The notes: a model not told the origin generated them from the sequence alone. A DNA stretch of 64,000 bases from Oligoflexus sp. (GCA_014378195.1 JACMOC010000035.1:33680-97679); one strand, 5' to 3'. Shown: positions 52,620 through 62,315, numbered from the stretch's first letter. Numbers and translations are program-made.

Positions 52620-52783
52620 AGATTTCCTCTTTTTTCTGCTTCTGAGAAGGATTTAGACCACAGTTCATCTCGAGAAATCCATCGACTCTATGTCACGTAA
52701 AAATGACAGCGCCTTAGGCTTGTTATCACGGCACGACTTCGGATAAAATCAATACTCCCATCCTTCAAAAGCCGTGGTATCCC

Positions 52784-54031
52784 ATGTTCAATGCTCTGCG
52801 TCATCGGAATTTCCGTCTTTATTTGTCTGGGCAGTTCGTGTCGTTCGTGGGGACGTGGATGCAGCAGCTGGCCACAAGCTGGATGGTCTATCGGATGACG
52901 GATTCGGCCCTGTGGCTCGGAATTTCTACTTTTTCATCGCTTATACCCACCTTCCTCTTCGGATTATTTGCTGGGGTTCTCGTTGATCGGTGGAACCATC
53001 AGAAAATCATGATCATCACACAGAGTCTAGCCGCGGTTCAGTCTCTGACTTTGGCGTTACTGACTCTGTCGGGCCACATCACTCTCACGGAACTGATAGG
53101 CCTCAATCTTTTCCTTGGGACAGTGACATGTTTCGACAACGCAACGAGGCAGGCCTTTGTGGTCCGGATGCTGGATGATAAAAAAGATCTGCCAAATGCT
53201 ATCGCACTCAATTCATCGGTGATGAATAGCACGCGATTGATCGGCCCCGCCATTGGAGGAAGGGCGATCGGTCTCATTGGTGAAGGGTATTGTTTTCTTC
53301 TAAACTTTGTTAGCTACCTCGCAGTCCTTATTGCGTTGCTTTTGATGAAAGTGCCGGTTAAGCAAAAGATAGTCGACAACAGTAAGAGCCTCGTGCAGGA
53401 CTTAAAAGCAGGATTTCAATCAGCTTTCGGTGACCATTCCATCCGTTCTTTGCTCCTGTTTGTGCCTTTTATGAGTCTCTTTGGAATTCCTTACAACACG
53501 ATTTTTCCTTTGCTTGTCAAAAAGGTCGGTGAAGGACACGCCGAGGCCCTGGGCTACATGACAGGCGCTGCCGCGGCTGGGTCTTTGGTTGCCGGCATGG
53601 GCTTGGCAAAACGCAAAGGTCCACCGGAACTCGGCAAACTGATGGCAGGGGCGAGTGTCGCCTTTTCGGTGTTTGTCATTCTCCTCTCCTTTGGCCAAAG
53701 TTATTGGCAGCTCCTGCCCTGTATTTTTATTACAGGCATGAGCATAATTTTCATGCTTGCATCAGGCAATACCGTCATTCAGTATCTGGTCAAAGATGAA
53801 ATGCGCGGGCGCGTCATGAGTTTTTTTACCTTTACTCTCATGGGCGTTGTACCCTTCGGAAGTCTCCTGTTAGGCGCTGTCGCCCAAAAAATAGGGACTG
53901 GCCCGGCTCTCATTTTTAACGGATCAGTGTGTCTGGTCGGATCTTTGTTATTCTCACGACAGGCCGGTCAGATCAATGCACAGGTTGCGGCACACATATC
54001 TCACGAATATCCTCTAAAGCCTTTGTGCTGA
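52784..54031 (+). CDS. MFS transporter (EntS/DUF894-like)
   Basis: This 415-residue protein has eleven to twelve membrane segments of the MFS_3 (enterobactin-exporter-like) group. It opens FNALRHRNFRLYLSGQFVSF, typical of the family, followed by GTWMQQLATSWMVYRMTDS. The motif-A-like loop is VDRWNHQKIM. The substrate is unknown. It ends about 100 nt before egtB on the same strand, so export of an ergothioneine-related compound is one possibility (inference). Confidence 0.88.
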   Translation: MFNALRHRNFRLYLSGQFVSFVGTWMQQLATSWMVYRMTDSALWLGISTFSSLIPTFLFGLFAGVLVDRWNHQKIMIITQSLAAVQSLTLALLTLSGHITLTELIGLNLFLGTVTCFDNATRQAFVVRMLDDKKDLPNAIALNSSVMNSTRLIGPAIGGRAIGLIGEGYCFLLNFVSYLAVLIALLLMKVPVKQKIVDNSKSLVQDLKAGFQSAFGDHSIRSLLLFVPFMSLFGIPYNTIFPLLVKKVGEGHAEALGYMTGAAAAGSLVAGMGLAKRKGPPELGKLMAGASVAFSVFVILLSFGQSYWQLLPCIFITGMSIIFMLASGNTVIQYLVKDEMRGRVMSFFTFTLMGVVPFGSLLLGAVAQKIGTGPALIFNGSVCLVGSLLFSRQAGQINAQVAAHISHEYPLKPLC

Positions 54032-54130
54032 GCCTTTGCCCGTGTTGTGGGGGCAGCCATTCATTGACAGTCTTGGTAGGAGATAATGCATGATAGCCGG
54101 GCATGATTTTCCTGAGATGAAGGTGAGTGG

Positions 54131-55366
54131 ATGGAGTCTTCCGATCGTTCCGAAGCAAATCCCTGGAATCTGAAACAGAGGCTTGAGCAGTGCCGCAAAC
54201 GCTCTCTGACGCTCTGTTCTGGGCTCGAAATCGAGGACATGACTATCCAACCCACGGTTGATGTGAGCCCCCTTAAGTGGCATCTTGCACATCCTACCTG
54301 GTTTTTTGAAGAGCTTATCCTACTGCCCCATTGCTTGACCTACAAACGATTTGATGATGGCTATAGACGCCTGTTTAATTCGTATTATAAATCGCTTGGT
54401 ACGCATTGGGCGCAAGGCCATAGGGGTTCGTTATCACGGCCCACGGTCAGGGACATCGGCGCGTATCGCACATACGTTGATGAACACCTTCTAAGTCTTT
54501 GCGAACGAAATGCCGACCCTGCATTGGGATTTCTTCTGGAGCTTGGCATTCAACATGAACAGCAGCATCAGGAATTGATCCTGATGGACCTCAAATATAT
54601 TTTAAGCCTCAATCCTTGCCGACCGGTTTACGCCGCATCCGACCTTCCCTACCCTACGAAACACCAGGCGTCCTGGATCGAGTTCCAGGAAGGTCTTTAT
54701 GAGATTGGGGCCGCGAGTGAGGGATTCTCGTTTGATAATGAGCGCTCTCGCCACAAGTCGTATCTCTACCCCTTCGCCATTGCGGATAGTCTCGTTACCA
54801 ACGGTGAATACCTTCAATTCCTAACAAACGGTGGGTATAGTCAGCCTGAGTATTGGTTGAGTCAGGGATGGGATTGGGTTCAAGCGGAGCGGATTGATAA
54901 GCCCTTGTACTGGTCGCAAATGGATGGGAAATGGTTTGAATATTCACTTCATGGGCTGATACCTCTGGAGCCTGACTTTCCCCTCGTGCATATAAGTTAT
55001 TTCGAGGCCGACGCGTTTTCGCGATGGCGCAGCAAGAGACTTCCGTCGGAACAGGAGATGGAGGTCTATCTCAGGCAAACGAGTGAGAGATCCAATGATC
55101 TTTATTTTCATCCCACTGATGCGGGAGCGCCCAAGCGAGAAGTGTGGTGTTGGACCAAAAGCCAGTACAGTGCTTATCCAAGATTCAAAGAATTCTCAGG
55201 TCCCCTCCAGGAATATAACGGCAAATTCATGTGCAATCAATTTGTCCTGAGAGGGGGGTGTTTTGGGATGCCTGAAGGCCATTATAGGGACACCTACCGT
55301 AACTTCTATCTCGCTCATCAACGCTGGATGTTCTCAGGCATTCGCCTCGCAAAGGATCTTTTATGA
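54131..55366 (+). CDS. egtB: Ergothioneine synthase EgtB (sulfoxide synthase)
   Basis: This 411-residue non-heme iron enzyme joins trimethylhistidine (hercynine) to a cysteine-containing donor and forms the sulfoxide bond in ergothioneine synthesis. The N-terminal DinB-like domain carries iron ligands H51 (WHLAHPTWFFEE), H142 and H146 (HEQQHQELI). The C-terminal FGE-sulfatase domain has RGGCFGMPEGHYRDTYRNF and ends WMFSGIRLAKDL. No egtA, egtC or egtE is present, so a cysteine-using EgtB is plausible (inference). The stop overlaps the ATG of egtD. Confidence 0.93.
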   Translation: MESSDRSEANPWNLKQRLEQCRKRSLTLCSGLEIEDMTIQPTVDVSPLKWHLAHPTWFFEELILLPHCLTYKRFDDGYRRLFNSYYKSLGTHWAQGHRGSLSRPTVRDIGAYRTYVDEHLLSLCERNADPALGFLLELGIQHEQQHQELILMDLKYILSLNPCRPVYAASDLPYPTKHQASWIEFQEGLYEIGAASEGFSFDNERSRHKSYLYPFAIADSLVTNGEYLQFLTNGGYSQPEYWLSQGWDWVQAERIDKPLYWSQMDGKWFEYSLHGLIPLEPDFPLVHISYFEADAFSRWRSKRLPSEQEMEVYLRQTSERSNDLYFHPTDAGAPKREVWCWTKSQYSAYPRFKEFSGPLQEYNGKFMCNQFVLRGGCFGMPEGHYRDTYRNFYLAHQRWMFSGIRLAKDLL

Positions 55367-56349
55367 AAATAGAAAATTTGATTGAAGCAAAGTCAAAAAC
55401 CGAAATCATCGATTCCTTTGCGATCGATATTCTGACCGGACTGAGTTGTTCACCCAAACATATTGCGGCTAAATATTTCTACGACGATCGTGGGAGCGAA
55501 TTATTCCAGAAAATCACGCTCGAGCGTGATTATTATCTGACCGGTAAGGAATTTTCGATACTCGAAAACATCAGCAACACGATGCCCGAACTATTGAAGG
55601 AATCTGAGATTGATGTGGTAGAGCTCGGGGTAGGAGACGGGCATAAAAGCAAACTCCTGATTGACGGGTTGCTTCATCACGGATCGAAGGTCAATTATTT
55701 TCCCATTGATATATCCGAGCGCGCTCTTGAACTCCTGGCCGAGAATATTAATCCCCAGGACAGACTTGCCATTCAAGGGGTGGCTGCCGACTATTTTGCC
55801 GGACTCTCGCATGTACGGACCCTATCGCACAACCGGCAGCTCGTTCTTTTCCTGGGTTCAAATATTGGCAACTTTGATCATCCTCAGACCCTGGAGTTTC
55901 TCCAAAGACTGTGGAAATCTTTGAATGAAGGCGACTATGTATTGATCGGTTTTGATCTTAAAAAAGACATTGATGTCCTGGTAAAGGCCTATAACGATGA
56001 AGGTGGCTATACCAAACAGTTCAACCTCAATCTACTTTCGCGTATCAACAGAGAGCTCGGGGGGCAATTTGAAATTGATAGGTTCAAGCACTATGGATTC
56101 TATAATCCACTGATGGGGGCCATGGAAAGTTATCTCGTATCGCTTCAGAAGCAAGACGTTTACGTTTCAGCGATCGAGCGATCGTTTCATTTTGAAGAGT
56201 ATGAAGCTGTACACCTGGAGTATTCTTTCAAATTCCTCCAAAACGATATCGATCGTTTGGCAAGCGAGACCGGGTTCCAGGTCATCAAACACTTCACCGA
56301 TGAGGAGCATTATTTCATCGATTCCCTATGGAAAGTCATCAAGAACTAG
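55363..56349 (+). CDS. egtD: Histidine N-alpha-methyltransferase EgtD
   Basis: This 328-residue SAM-dependent enzyme trimethylates histidine to hercynine, the substrate of EgtB. It has the typical EgtD opening KYFYDDRGSELFQKIT, then the SAM motif VVELGVGDGHKSKLL and the later FLGSNIGNFDHPQ, and ends EEHYFIDSLWKVI. The start codon overlaps the egtB stop (ATGA), so the two are co-translated. Together with EgtB this is the minimal ergothioneine set; ergothioneine is an antioxidant thione. The pathway's final C-S lyase is not in the window. Confidence 0.94.
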   Translation: MKIENLIEAKSKTEIIDSFAIDILTGLSCSPKHIAAKYFYDDRGSELFQKITLERDYYLTGKEFSILENISNTMPELLKESEIDVVELGVGDGHKSKLLIDGLLHHGSKVNYFPIDISERALELLAENINPQDRLAIQGVAADYFAGLSHVRTLSHNRQLVLFLGSNIGNFDHPQTLEFLQRLWKSLNEGDYVLIGFDLKKDIDVLVKAYNDEGGYTKQFNLNLLSRINRELGGQFEIDRFKHYGFYNPLMGAMESYLVSLQKQDVYVSAIERSFHFEEYEAVHLEYSFKFLQNDIDRLASETGFQVIKHFTDEEHYFIDSLWKVIKN

Positions 56350-56504
56350 CTCCGTAAGCTCTAAACCCAAGGTCTCGACATTTGGCAAAAACCTAACTCC
56401 GCCGCACGATAGTTTTTCTTAAAGATTTCGACAAAATAGGCCGATGAATTCCTATGGTTTTTTTGGATCCAGGATGGATCTGAGATAGTTAGGAGAAGTC
56501 GGCC

Positions 56505-58310
56505 ATGGTCAAGTCACAAGCTCTCGTTTTCATCGGCATAAGTTTGATCAGCGCTAGACTTTTTGGCCAAGAGTCCACGGGACATTCCGCAATATTCCGA
56601 TCACCTTTCCATACGTCTGCCTCAGGGTTCGGGCTCACAACCAACGCTCTCGACCAAGATAGCGAACTTTCTTCGGTGGGACCTTCAGAACTGTCGAAAG
56701 TCGGTTTAGATCCGCGATTTATAGCGCGCCAGAAGTCCTTTCAGGGCCTCAGCCTTTACACCGATACACAAATCGAATCAGCCTCTTACGGCTTTGATTT
56801 GGATAAGATTCCAATCTGCGATCTGGAAGTCAAAATTCACAGAACCATGGATGGCCTCGTAACAGTCATGGGCGAAATTCCAAAGGTTTCTCAGAAAACC
56901 TTCGCAGCGGCCGACTGGGCTGATCTTGAGCAGGTTCGTAAAATGGTTGCCGAAACTTTACTCATGTCCAGTATGGGCGCCGATTTCAAACCAATAGACA
57001 GCAAAAAATGTCTTTGGAGCCAAACGGCCGAACTTACCCCGGCGTGGCAGGTGAGCCTGACCGCAGCGGATGGTCTGAATTACGAGATTATTACGGATGG
57101 TAAAGAAGTCTTTAAGTTCGATCCGAAACATTTTCATGAAGTGGGATCGGCAAACGTTTATCAAACCAACAAGCTCGATGGTGCTGCAACTCCGATCGCA
57201 CTTCCCGACATGGACGCTTCCGGCTATCTATCTAATAAGTTTTTTGAAGTCTGTATGCCTTCGATCACAGGATCCATAACCTGCGCATCGAGTCCATCCA
57301 ACCCTGTCCAGCCTTTTGCGATCGAATCAAACTGGCAATACAATTACGATCCATCTACAGGGAAAAACAAGTTTATCCAAGCGTCTCTTTTCGCCCACAC
57401 GAATGTGCATCTCGCGTGGCTTCAGGCTCACGGTTTTTCGAAATTCGGTACAAACAAAATTCATATCCTCGCCCATGCCGTTTTCTCACGAAATGACATC
57501 AACAACGCTCTTTACCAGCCGGCAGATGGCTCCGCTTTGCCCATGATTCTTGTCGGTGATGGTGACGACAACATCTTAACAAACCTTGGGACAGACGCCG
57601 ACGTGGTCGCTCATGAGTTGGGTCACCATGTGATTTTCAATTCTGTCACGCAAATTTCAGGTGAATCGCTTGTTATACACGAGGCGATCGCGGACTACTT
57701 TACCTTCGCTCGAACGGGTAACTCATGCCTCGGCGAAAGTATCTGCCCCGACACACCCTATGGCCGACAAGTCTGTGTGAAGCCAACCCAGTGTCTCCGA
57801 TCAGCGGATAACGCTCTGGCTTTCGGCGACGCAAATCTCCCGACAGAAGCCCATCAACGCGGGCAGTTTATATCCGGTATGCTCTGGGACTTACACGCCA
57901 AAGACGGGATCGCACTTGACGATGTAACAACCCTTGTCCTTAAAGGTGTCGATCTTTTGGTTTATAACTCAGGTTACAAACACCTCGTTGTTGCGATGAT
58001 GTTAGTCGACCATACAAACTTCCAGGATAAATACTGCCCGACTATACTCGCGCGCGCGAAAGTCCGTGGCCTTGGCAGTCAGCTAAGCGATATCACCTGC
58101 GGATCGATCGGCGCCAGTTCAGTCGGCATTACCAAGGTGACGAGTGCAATTCCAAGCGAAGCCGAGACAGCTGTCGCGACGCCTTCGGCTCCGAAATCGT
58201 CCAAAAAAACCTGTGGTGTGTTAGGGGGCGATACTGCCGATGGTGCGGCAGGTCTAGCTCTGATTCTGTCACTTCCTGTGGTCGCTTGGATTCTGCGCCG
58301 CCGCAATTGA
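56505..58310 (+). CDS. Secreted zinc metalloprotease with CTERM-type sorting tail
   Basis: This 601-residue exported protein has a signal peptide (ALVFIGISLISARLFGQ). The zinc motif is VAHELGHHVIFNS with the downstream glutamate helix IHEAIADYF, the gluzincin pattern (HExxH with E later) seen in M4/M36-type peptidases. Residues 1-250 may be propeptide. The C-terminus is KTCGVLGG, a low-complexity link, a hydrophobic helix (AAGLALILSLPVVAWIL) and RRRN, a MYXO-CTERM/GlyGly-CTERM-like surface-sorting signal. AGGAG precedes the ATG. It is followed by an intrinsic terminator. Confidence 0.85.
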   Translation: MVKSQALVFIGISLISARLFGQESTGHSAIFRSPFHTSASGFGLTTNALDQDSELSSVGPSELSKVGLDPRFIARQKSFQGLSLYTDTQIESASYGFDLDKIPICDLEVKIHRTMDGLVTVMGEIPKVSQKTFAAADWADLEQVRKMVAETLLMSSMGADFKPIDSKKCLWSQTAELTPAWQVSLTAADGLNYEIITDGKEVFKFDPKHFHEVGSANVYQTNKLDGAATPIALPDMDASGYLSNKFFEVCMPSITGSITCASSPSNPVQPFAIESNWQYNYDPSTGKNKFIQASLFAHTNVHLAWLQAHGFSKFGTNKIHILAHAVFSRNDINNALYQPADGSALPMILVGDGDDNILTNLGTDADVVAHELGHHVIFNSVTQISGESLVIHEAIADYFTFARTGNSCLGESICPDTPYGRQVCVKPTQCLRSADNALAFGDANLPTEAHQRGQFISGMLWDLHAKDGIALDDVTTLVLKGVDLLVYNSGYKHLVVAMMLVDHTNFQDKYCPTILARAKVRGLGSQLSDITCGSIGASSVGITKVTSAIPSEAETAVATPSAPKSSKKTCGVLGGDTADGAAGLALILSLPVVAWILRRRN

Positions 58311-58334
58311 TATGTTTTGATAATGATGGTGAAG

Positions 58335-58360
58335 GCCGACTTTACGTCGGCTATTTTTTT
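58335..58360 (+). terminator. Intrinsic terminator of the secreted protease gene
   Basis: GCCGAC (58335-58340) pairs with GTCGGC (58346-58351) around TTTAC, followed by TATTTTTTT. Confidence 0.82.
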
Positions 58361-58366
58361 ATCGAT

Positions 58367-60388
58367 TCAATTTTTGAGATTACCAAATCGAGAGAATTTT
58401 TTATTGTACGAGCAGAGTTCCGTGGATCCTGACCTTCGTTTGTCAATCAACCTCATGACCGCGGCCTGAGCACCCTCTCCCTCGTTCATTCCTTTCATAC
58501 GGTCTTTAAGGTCTGCCATCAGCTGATTCCAGCCTGGTGCTAACCCTTTCGTTGGCGACTGCGCAACCCGAGGATAACCATGCGCCGTGGCTTCTTTGTC
58601 GAAATCGCGCGTTCGAAAACACGAATCCGGATGTTCATCGGAAACCGTGCCCCACGGAATCTGGATCGATTTGCCTTGATCGTCCAGCCAATTGTTCGCT
58701 CGCAGCGCCGTGCATTTTGCCAGGCGGTCGGCATCAAACACTAGGGTGAGCGCCATGCTTCCCCCTACTGTATTGTCAAAGCCAATCATCGCCAAGGATT
58801 CGGCGGACATATTATCGGCTTCCTCTTCAAACGTATAGTAACCAAGGTGTTCATCATTCACTTTTTGAACGTATTTCGCGATTGTTTGGTTTGCGGTCTC
58901 CAGGTCATCCGTATCTTTTTTCGCGACAATTTTGATCTCCATCGCTGTTTTATAGGCTTCGGCGTTGAAGTCATATTCGTGGTGGTCTTTGAGTCTCTTT
59001 GTAGCCTCAACGAGGAAGTCCCCAAACGGCATTTCCTGGACGGGAAAGATGGTCGGATCTATGTTTCCACTTCTCAACATCGTAACGAGATCGTCCAGTG
59101 TTATCAGGGGTTTGATGACGTCGAACGGGACAGCAGCGGTGGTTGTTTTGATGTTGTTGACGCAGCTTTTGGCTAACGGCTCATAAAGCAAATAATTCTT
59201 TTTGTCTTCGCCGGGGATCGGTCCCGCGAATGAAAGAAATCTTTCGTACTTCGTTTCGAAATCAGGCGTTGCCTTTTCAATCTTCAAAATCTCGATGCAG
59301 CTTGAGCAATCCAAGCCCGTAAAGGACGAATCGCCGCAAATCTGAGTCGCGGTCGTATGAGCCATCGTGGCAAGAATTTTTATCAATGCTGTGTGAATGG
59401 TCTGCCCCGGAATCGGGTTAAAAAGCCCAATCGGTGTATACGCTTTTAAAACAGGGATGTTGATGTCATTCATCGATTTCAAACGCCGAGCGTCTAGAAA
59501 CGCACTATTGTCGGCTGCAAGATCATTCGAGACCTTGGGTACAGACGCTGGATTTTCATTAGTCAAATGATAAAGGTAGTCATGCGTAATAAAACTACCA
59601 TGCGTTCTGTAATAGTGTCCGAGCTCATGATAGATCACTGCAATGATTTCATCTTCAGGCGTGTCCTCCAGAATTGAAGTATAGACTACAAAATCGCGTG
59701 AAACGGCCGGCACATTAAACGGAATATACGTATGACTCGGATCGGAATTTTCATTTGCCATCATCGAATCGAGTGGACACTCATCGATAGGAGTGACCAT
59801 GAGGCGGTCCTTGTCAAGTATGTTTACCTTGAGCTTACAGCCTTTTTCAGCTGAATTAAGTAGAGACAGGTGTTTTTCAAGAAGCGGCGCTGTGATGACT
59901 TCGTGATGACAGCCCGACGAGCCGATGGCAATAGACCAGCCATTAAAATTCGCCGCGGCACTGGTGATCTCAGAGGAGATGGGGGTCGGGTAGGAATGTC
60001 CTGTGAAACTAAACTGAACATTGTCAAAACATATCTGAGTGGCTGCGACAAAAGCATTTTTGATAGGACTGTTGATCAGTCGCACAACGGGTTTTGGAAC
60101 GGGCTTGAGACGATCGGGATAGACTTCGCGCAGTTTGGTGTCTAATTTATCAACCCAATGCTGAAGCCGGACGACCATAGGGTCATTTTCAGTAAAAAGC
60201 AGAGTTTTCTGACTTGCAGGTGTGATTCCCTGGGAGTTTAAAAACTCATTGGTGGTCAAGCTCGTCCAAAAATAGGGAGAGTTGGTGCGTGTTGGCTGGC
60301 CCGCATCATGCTTGATCTCTGAGGAATTCGTGGTTTTGCAGGCGCTCAGCAAGATTAGGGCTGAGACGACTGATGACAGATGCTTCAT
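58367..60388 (-). CDS. Large lipoprotein with HExxH metalloprotease motif
   Basis: This 673-residue lipoprotein has a signal peptide ending in lipobox LLSAC (Cys at about 16). Residues of about 245-265 contain IIAVIYHELGHYYRTHG, a zinc-peptidase HExxH helix of the M48-like kind. Downstream cysteines cluster near TQICGDSSFTGLDCSSC, and a further part has TFEEEADNMSAESLAM, where EEEAD could supply the third ligand glutamate. The rest has no recognised family. AGGA precedes the ATG. It is convergent with the other metalloprotease gene. Confidence 0.75.
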   Translation of the reverse strand: MKHLSSVVSALILLSACKTTNSSEIKHDAGQPTRTNSPYFWTSLTTNEFLNSQGITPASQKTLLFTENDPMVVRLQHWVDKLDTKLREVYPDRLKPVPKPVVRLINSPIKNAFVAATQICFDNVQFSFTGHSYPTPISSEITSAAANFNGWSIAIGSSGCHHEVITAPLLEKHLSLLNSAEKGCKLKVNILDKDRLMVTPIDECPLDSMMANENSDPSHTYIPFNVPAVSRDFVVYTSILEDTPEDEIIAVIYHELGHYYRTHGSFITHDYLYHLTNENPASVPKVSNDLAADNSAFLDARRLKSMNDINIPVLKAYTPIGLFNPIPGQTIHTALIKILATMAHTTATQICGDSSFTGLDCSSCIEILKIEKATPDFETKYERFLSFAGPIPGEDKKNYLLYEPLAKSCVNNIKTTTAAVPFDVIKPLITLDDLVTMLRSGNIDPTIFPVQEMPFGDFLVEATKRLKDHHEYDFNAEAYKTAMEIKIVAKKDTDDLETANQTIAKYVQKVNDEHLGYYTFEEEADNMSAESLAMIGFDNTVGGSMALTLVFDADRLAKCTALRANNWLDDQGKSIQIPWGTVSDEHPDSCFRTRDFDKEATAHGYPRVAQSPTKGLAPGWNQLMADLKDRMKGMNEGEGAQAAVMRLIDKRRSGSTELCSYNKKFSRFGNLKN

Positions 60389-60455
60389 AGGCTCATTCCT
60401 AATAGTTTATGGCCCATTTTAGCTTCTTTTAAGTAGCGTTACAATCTGCACACAT

Positions 60456-60484
60456 AAAAAGAGTCTGCTTTACTCACAGGCTCT
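60456..60484 (-). terminator. Probable terminator of the small periplasmic gene
   Basis: AGAGCCTG and CAGACTCT on the minus strand form an 8-bp stem with one mismatch and a 9-nt loop, followed by TTTTTATG. It lies just beyond the stop of the gene at 60493. Confidence 0.6.
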
Positions 60485-60492
60485 TTTGCTCG

Positions 60493-60855
60493 TCAATTGT
60501 TCGCTAAGTCTTTGCCTCGAGTCGACTGAGTCGCTGTCTTTGCCGGGGGTGGCGCCCCTAACAATCCATCTTCCTCGATTAAAGTATAGACTGTTTTGTC
60601 ATTAAAGAATTCGTTGCCCTGTTGATTGATGTAAGCGTCAGCACCTTTGCCTGGGTAAATCCGTTTCACCGTGATGCGCGCCACGAGGCGATTTCCGGCT
60701 TTTACATCATAGTTTCCACCCTGGACCATCGTATTCAGTTCATTTGTTGTGAGTTTTAAAGAAAGCATCCGCCCATCGACGTTTTTCACCGTGCCCGCAA
60801 AGGCGGGAACGCTCGCTGCGAGCGTAAGTAGCATGAAAAATAGTGTTTTCATAAG
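60493..60855 (-). CDS. Small periplasmic protein of unknown function
   Basis: This 120-residue protein starts at ATG 60855 with GAGG 5 nt upstream. The signal peptide is TLFFMLLTLAASVPAFAG. The mature protein has beta strands, including VKNVDGRMLSLKLTTNEL and NRLVARITVKRIYPGKG, and a proline/alanine-rich end. No family is recognised. It is a monocistronic gene with a probable terminator downstream. Confidence 0.7.
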   Translation of the reverse strand, partial: LMKTLFFMLLTLAASVPAFAGTVKNVDGRMLSLKLTTNELNTMVQGGNYDVKAGNRLVARITVKRIYPGKGADAYINQQGNEFFNDKTVYTLIEEDGLLGAPPPAKTATQSTRGKDLANN

Positions 60856-61022
60856 CACCTCTAAGTGTGGGTTACGCCTTTCATTGCAAACGAGTGGCCA
60901 GCTCATAAGACCCTGAAAGCATTAAAAAGATAGCTCTGTAAACTGACAAAAAGTTATACGAACTGTCCAACAGTCAGTCGAAAATTGCATTCCCGCGCTC
61001 AAGGATCCGATGAAAGGATAGG

Positions 61023-61040
61023 CTCCTCTCCTAAGAGGAG
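61023..61040 (+). promoter_or_regulatory. Hairpin covering the ribosome site of the ABC remnant
   Basis: CTCCTCT (61023-61029) can pair with AGAGGAG (61034-61040). The 3' arm is the Shine-Dalgarno sequence of the ABC fragment at 61047. It could repress translation, or it is a leftover of a once regulated gene. Confidence 0.45.
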
Positions 61041-61046
61041 TCGGCT

Positions 61047-61175
61047 GTGGGTGTTTTGCGCGTGGATCAACTTTCCAAAAGATACGGAGCGATGACGGCC
61101 GTTGAGGCTATTTCATTTCGGGTCGAAGCCAATGAGGCTTTAAAACAGCGGGTCAGGATAATGCGGGTGTGGTGA
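61047..61175 (+). pseudogene. N-terminal stub of an ABC transporter ATPase
   Basis: This 42-codon ORF starts at GTG 61047 with AGAGGAG 6 nt upstream. It reads LRVDQLSKRYGAMTAVEAIS and FRVEANEAL, exactly the sequence that precedes Walker A in exporter ATPases. There the next residues should be the phosphate loop, but the frame continues KQRVRIMRVW and stops. The reading frame runs into the 3' end of the opposite-strand glycosyltransferase gene, so a deletion between about 61140 and 61150 removed the rest of the ATPase and its permease. It is not a functional gene. Confidence 0.65.
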
Positions 61176-62076
61176 CTTTGGAATCAGGGCCTTTGATCTG
61201 GATTGCGCTCAAGATTCCGCGCATTTCCATGCTCCATTCGTCACCTTTTAGGGGGTGAACCAAATAAAGCTTTTTGGCTTGAACTGTTCGCCAATCACTA
61301 TCGTATTTATTGATAGCAAGATCGCAGTCCCAATCCACTATGATACTGTCGAGATCGATCAGAGGATGATTGAGCGCTTTTACGAGTATCGATGTCATGA
61401 CATCTTCACCAAAAACAAGGCCATGTCCTTCAAGTGGCCGGCGATCGAGCCAGCCCCGCGCCTTCAGTTCGGCGAGAGTCGACCCGCCCATGATCTGGAA
61501 TGATCCGGTTAGAAAGGTCCAACGAAATCCATTACGAAGCGCCTTGAATCCTAAGTCTGCCCACCACACGGCTCTTGTGCGTTTTAATTCCCAAGAATGT
61601 TCTATAGTGCCGGCGATTTTTTTACGTCGAAAGCCGATGGGGAGGAGGTCGGCCAGGACCTGGACAAAATCGCGAAAGCGAAATCTTACGGCAGAGCCGA
61701 CAAGGCCCTTCGCGGGAAGAAATATGGGATCAAAGATTTTTGAAATATCGGTTCTGTTAAAAAAGAGGTCCGCATCAAGCCTGATAATAGAGTCAAATGC
61801 GACGTCTAGATTTGCGAGGTGGCGGTAGGCGGTGAGGGTTCTGTCCATGGCACCCCGAAACCCAGACGATACTTCGTTCCTAAGGATTTCGAAGGTTACA
61901 TGAGGTAAGCCCCCAAACTTTTGTACAAGAGTGCGGCCTATCTTGCTCTGGGACGCATCATCCATGATGAGCACATGGACAGAGTGGTCTTTGAGAATAG
62001 AGAGCATCTGCTCTAAAGTCTGGCTGGCAAAGGCCTTTTCTGCTTCGTACACACCGAAAAATACTGCTATTTTCAT
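61153..62076 (-). CDS. Glycosyltransferase-like protein (GT-A fold)
   Basis: This is a protein of about 307 residues from ATG 62076 (GGAT upstream); a TTG 24 codons earlier is open but lacks a ribosome site. The start IAVFFGVYEAEKAFASQTL is the nucleotide-binding strand of a family-2-like glycosyltransferase. The metal-binding DxD is in IRLDADLFFNR, and LIMDDASQSKIG is the preceding acidic strand. No membrane segment is seen. Donor and acceptor are unknown. Its 3' end overlaps the ABC ATPase stub on the other strand, next to a deletion junction. Confidence 0.75.
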   Translation of the reverse strand: MKIAVFFGVYEAEKAFASQTLEQMLSILKDHSVHVLIMDDASQSKIGRTLVQKFGGLPHVTFEILRNEVSSGFRGAMDRTLTAYRHLANLDVAFDSIIRLDADLFFNRTDISKIFDPIFLPAKGLVGSAVRFRFRDFVQVLADLLPIGFRRKKIAGTIEHSWELKRTRAVWWADLGFKALRNGFRWTFLTGSFQIMGGSTLAELKARGWLDRRPLEGHGLVFGEDVMTSILVKALNHPLIDLDSIIVDWDCDLAINKYDSDWRTVQAKKLYLVHPLKGDEWSMEMRGILSAIQIKGPDSKVTTPALS

Positions 62077-62315
62077 GGGGTCATCCAGAGAGAGTTGAGT
62101 GGAGGCGATTTCACGGGCGGGTTTACCACAACATTTCTGTCGCTTCAATTGCGATTATGTCAAAAAGTATTAAATTGTCCTCCGCATTCTGAGTTCATCC
62201 GCCTTATCACGACTATTTCCTAGCCAAAACCCTTCTCCTTTATCTTTTGCTCCACGGGAGAGTCTGCTAACATTCTGCCTATAAATAGAGAAAGTTAACC
62301 CCTTGAGGTGACGGC

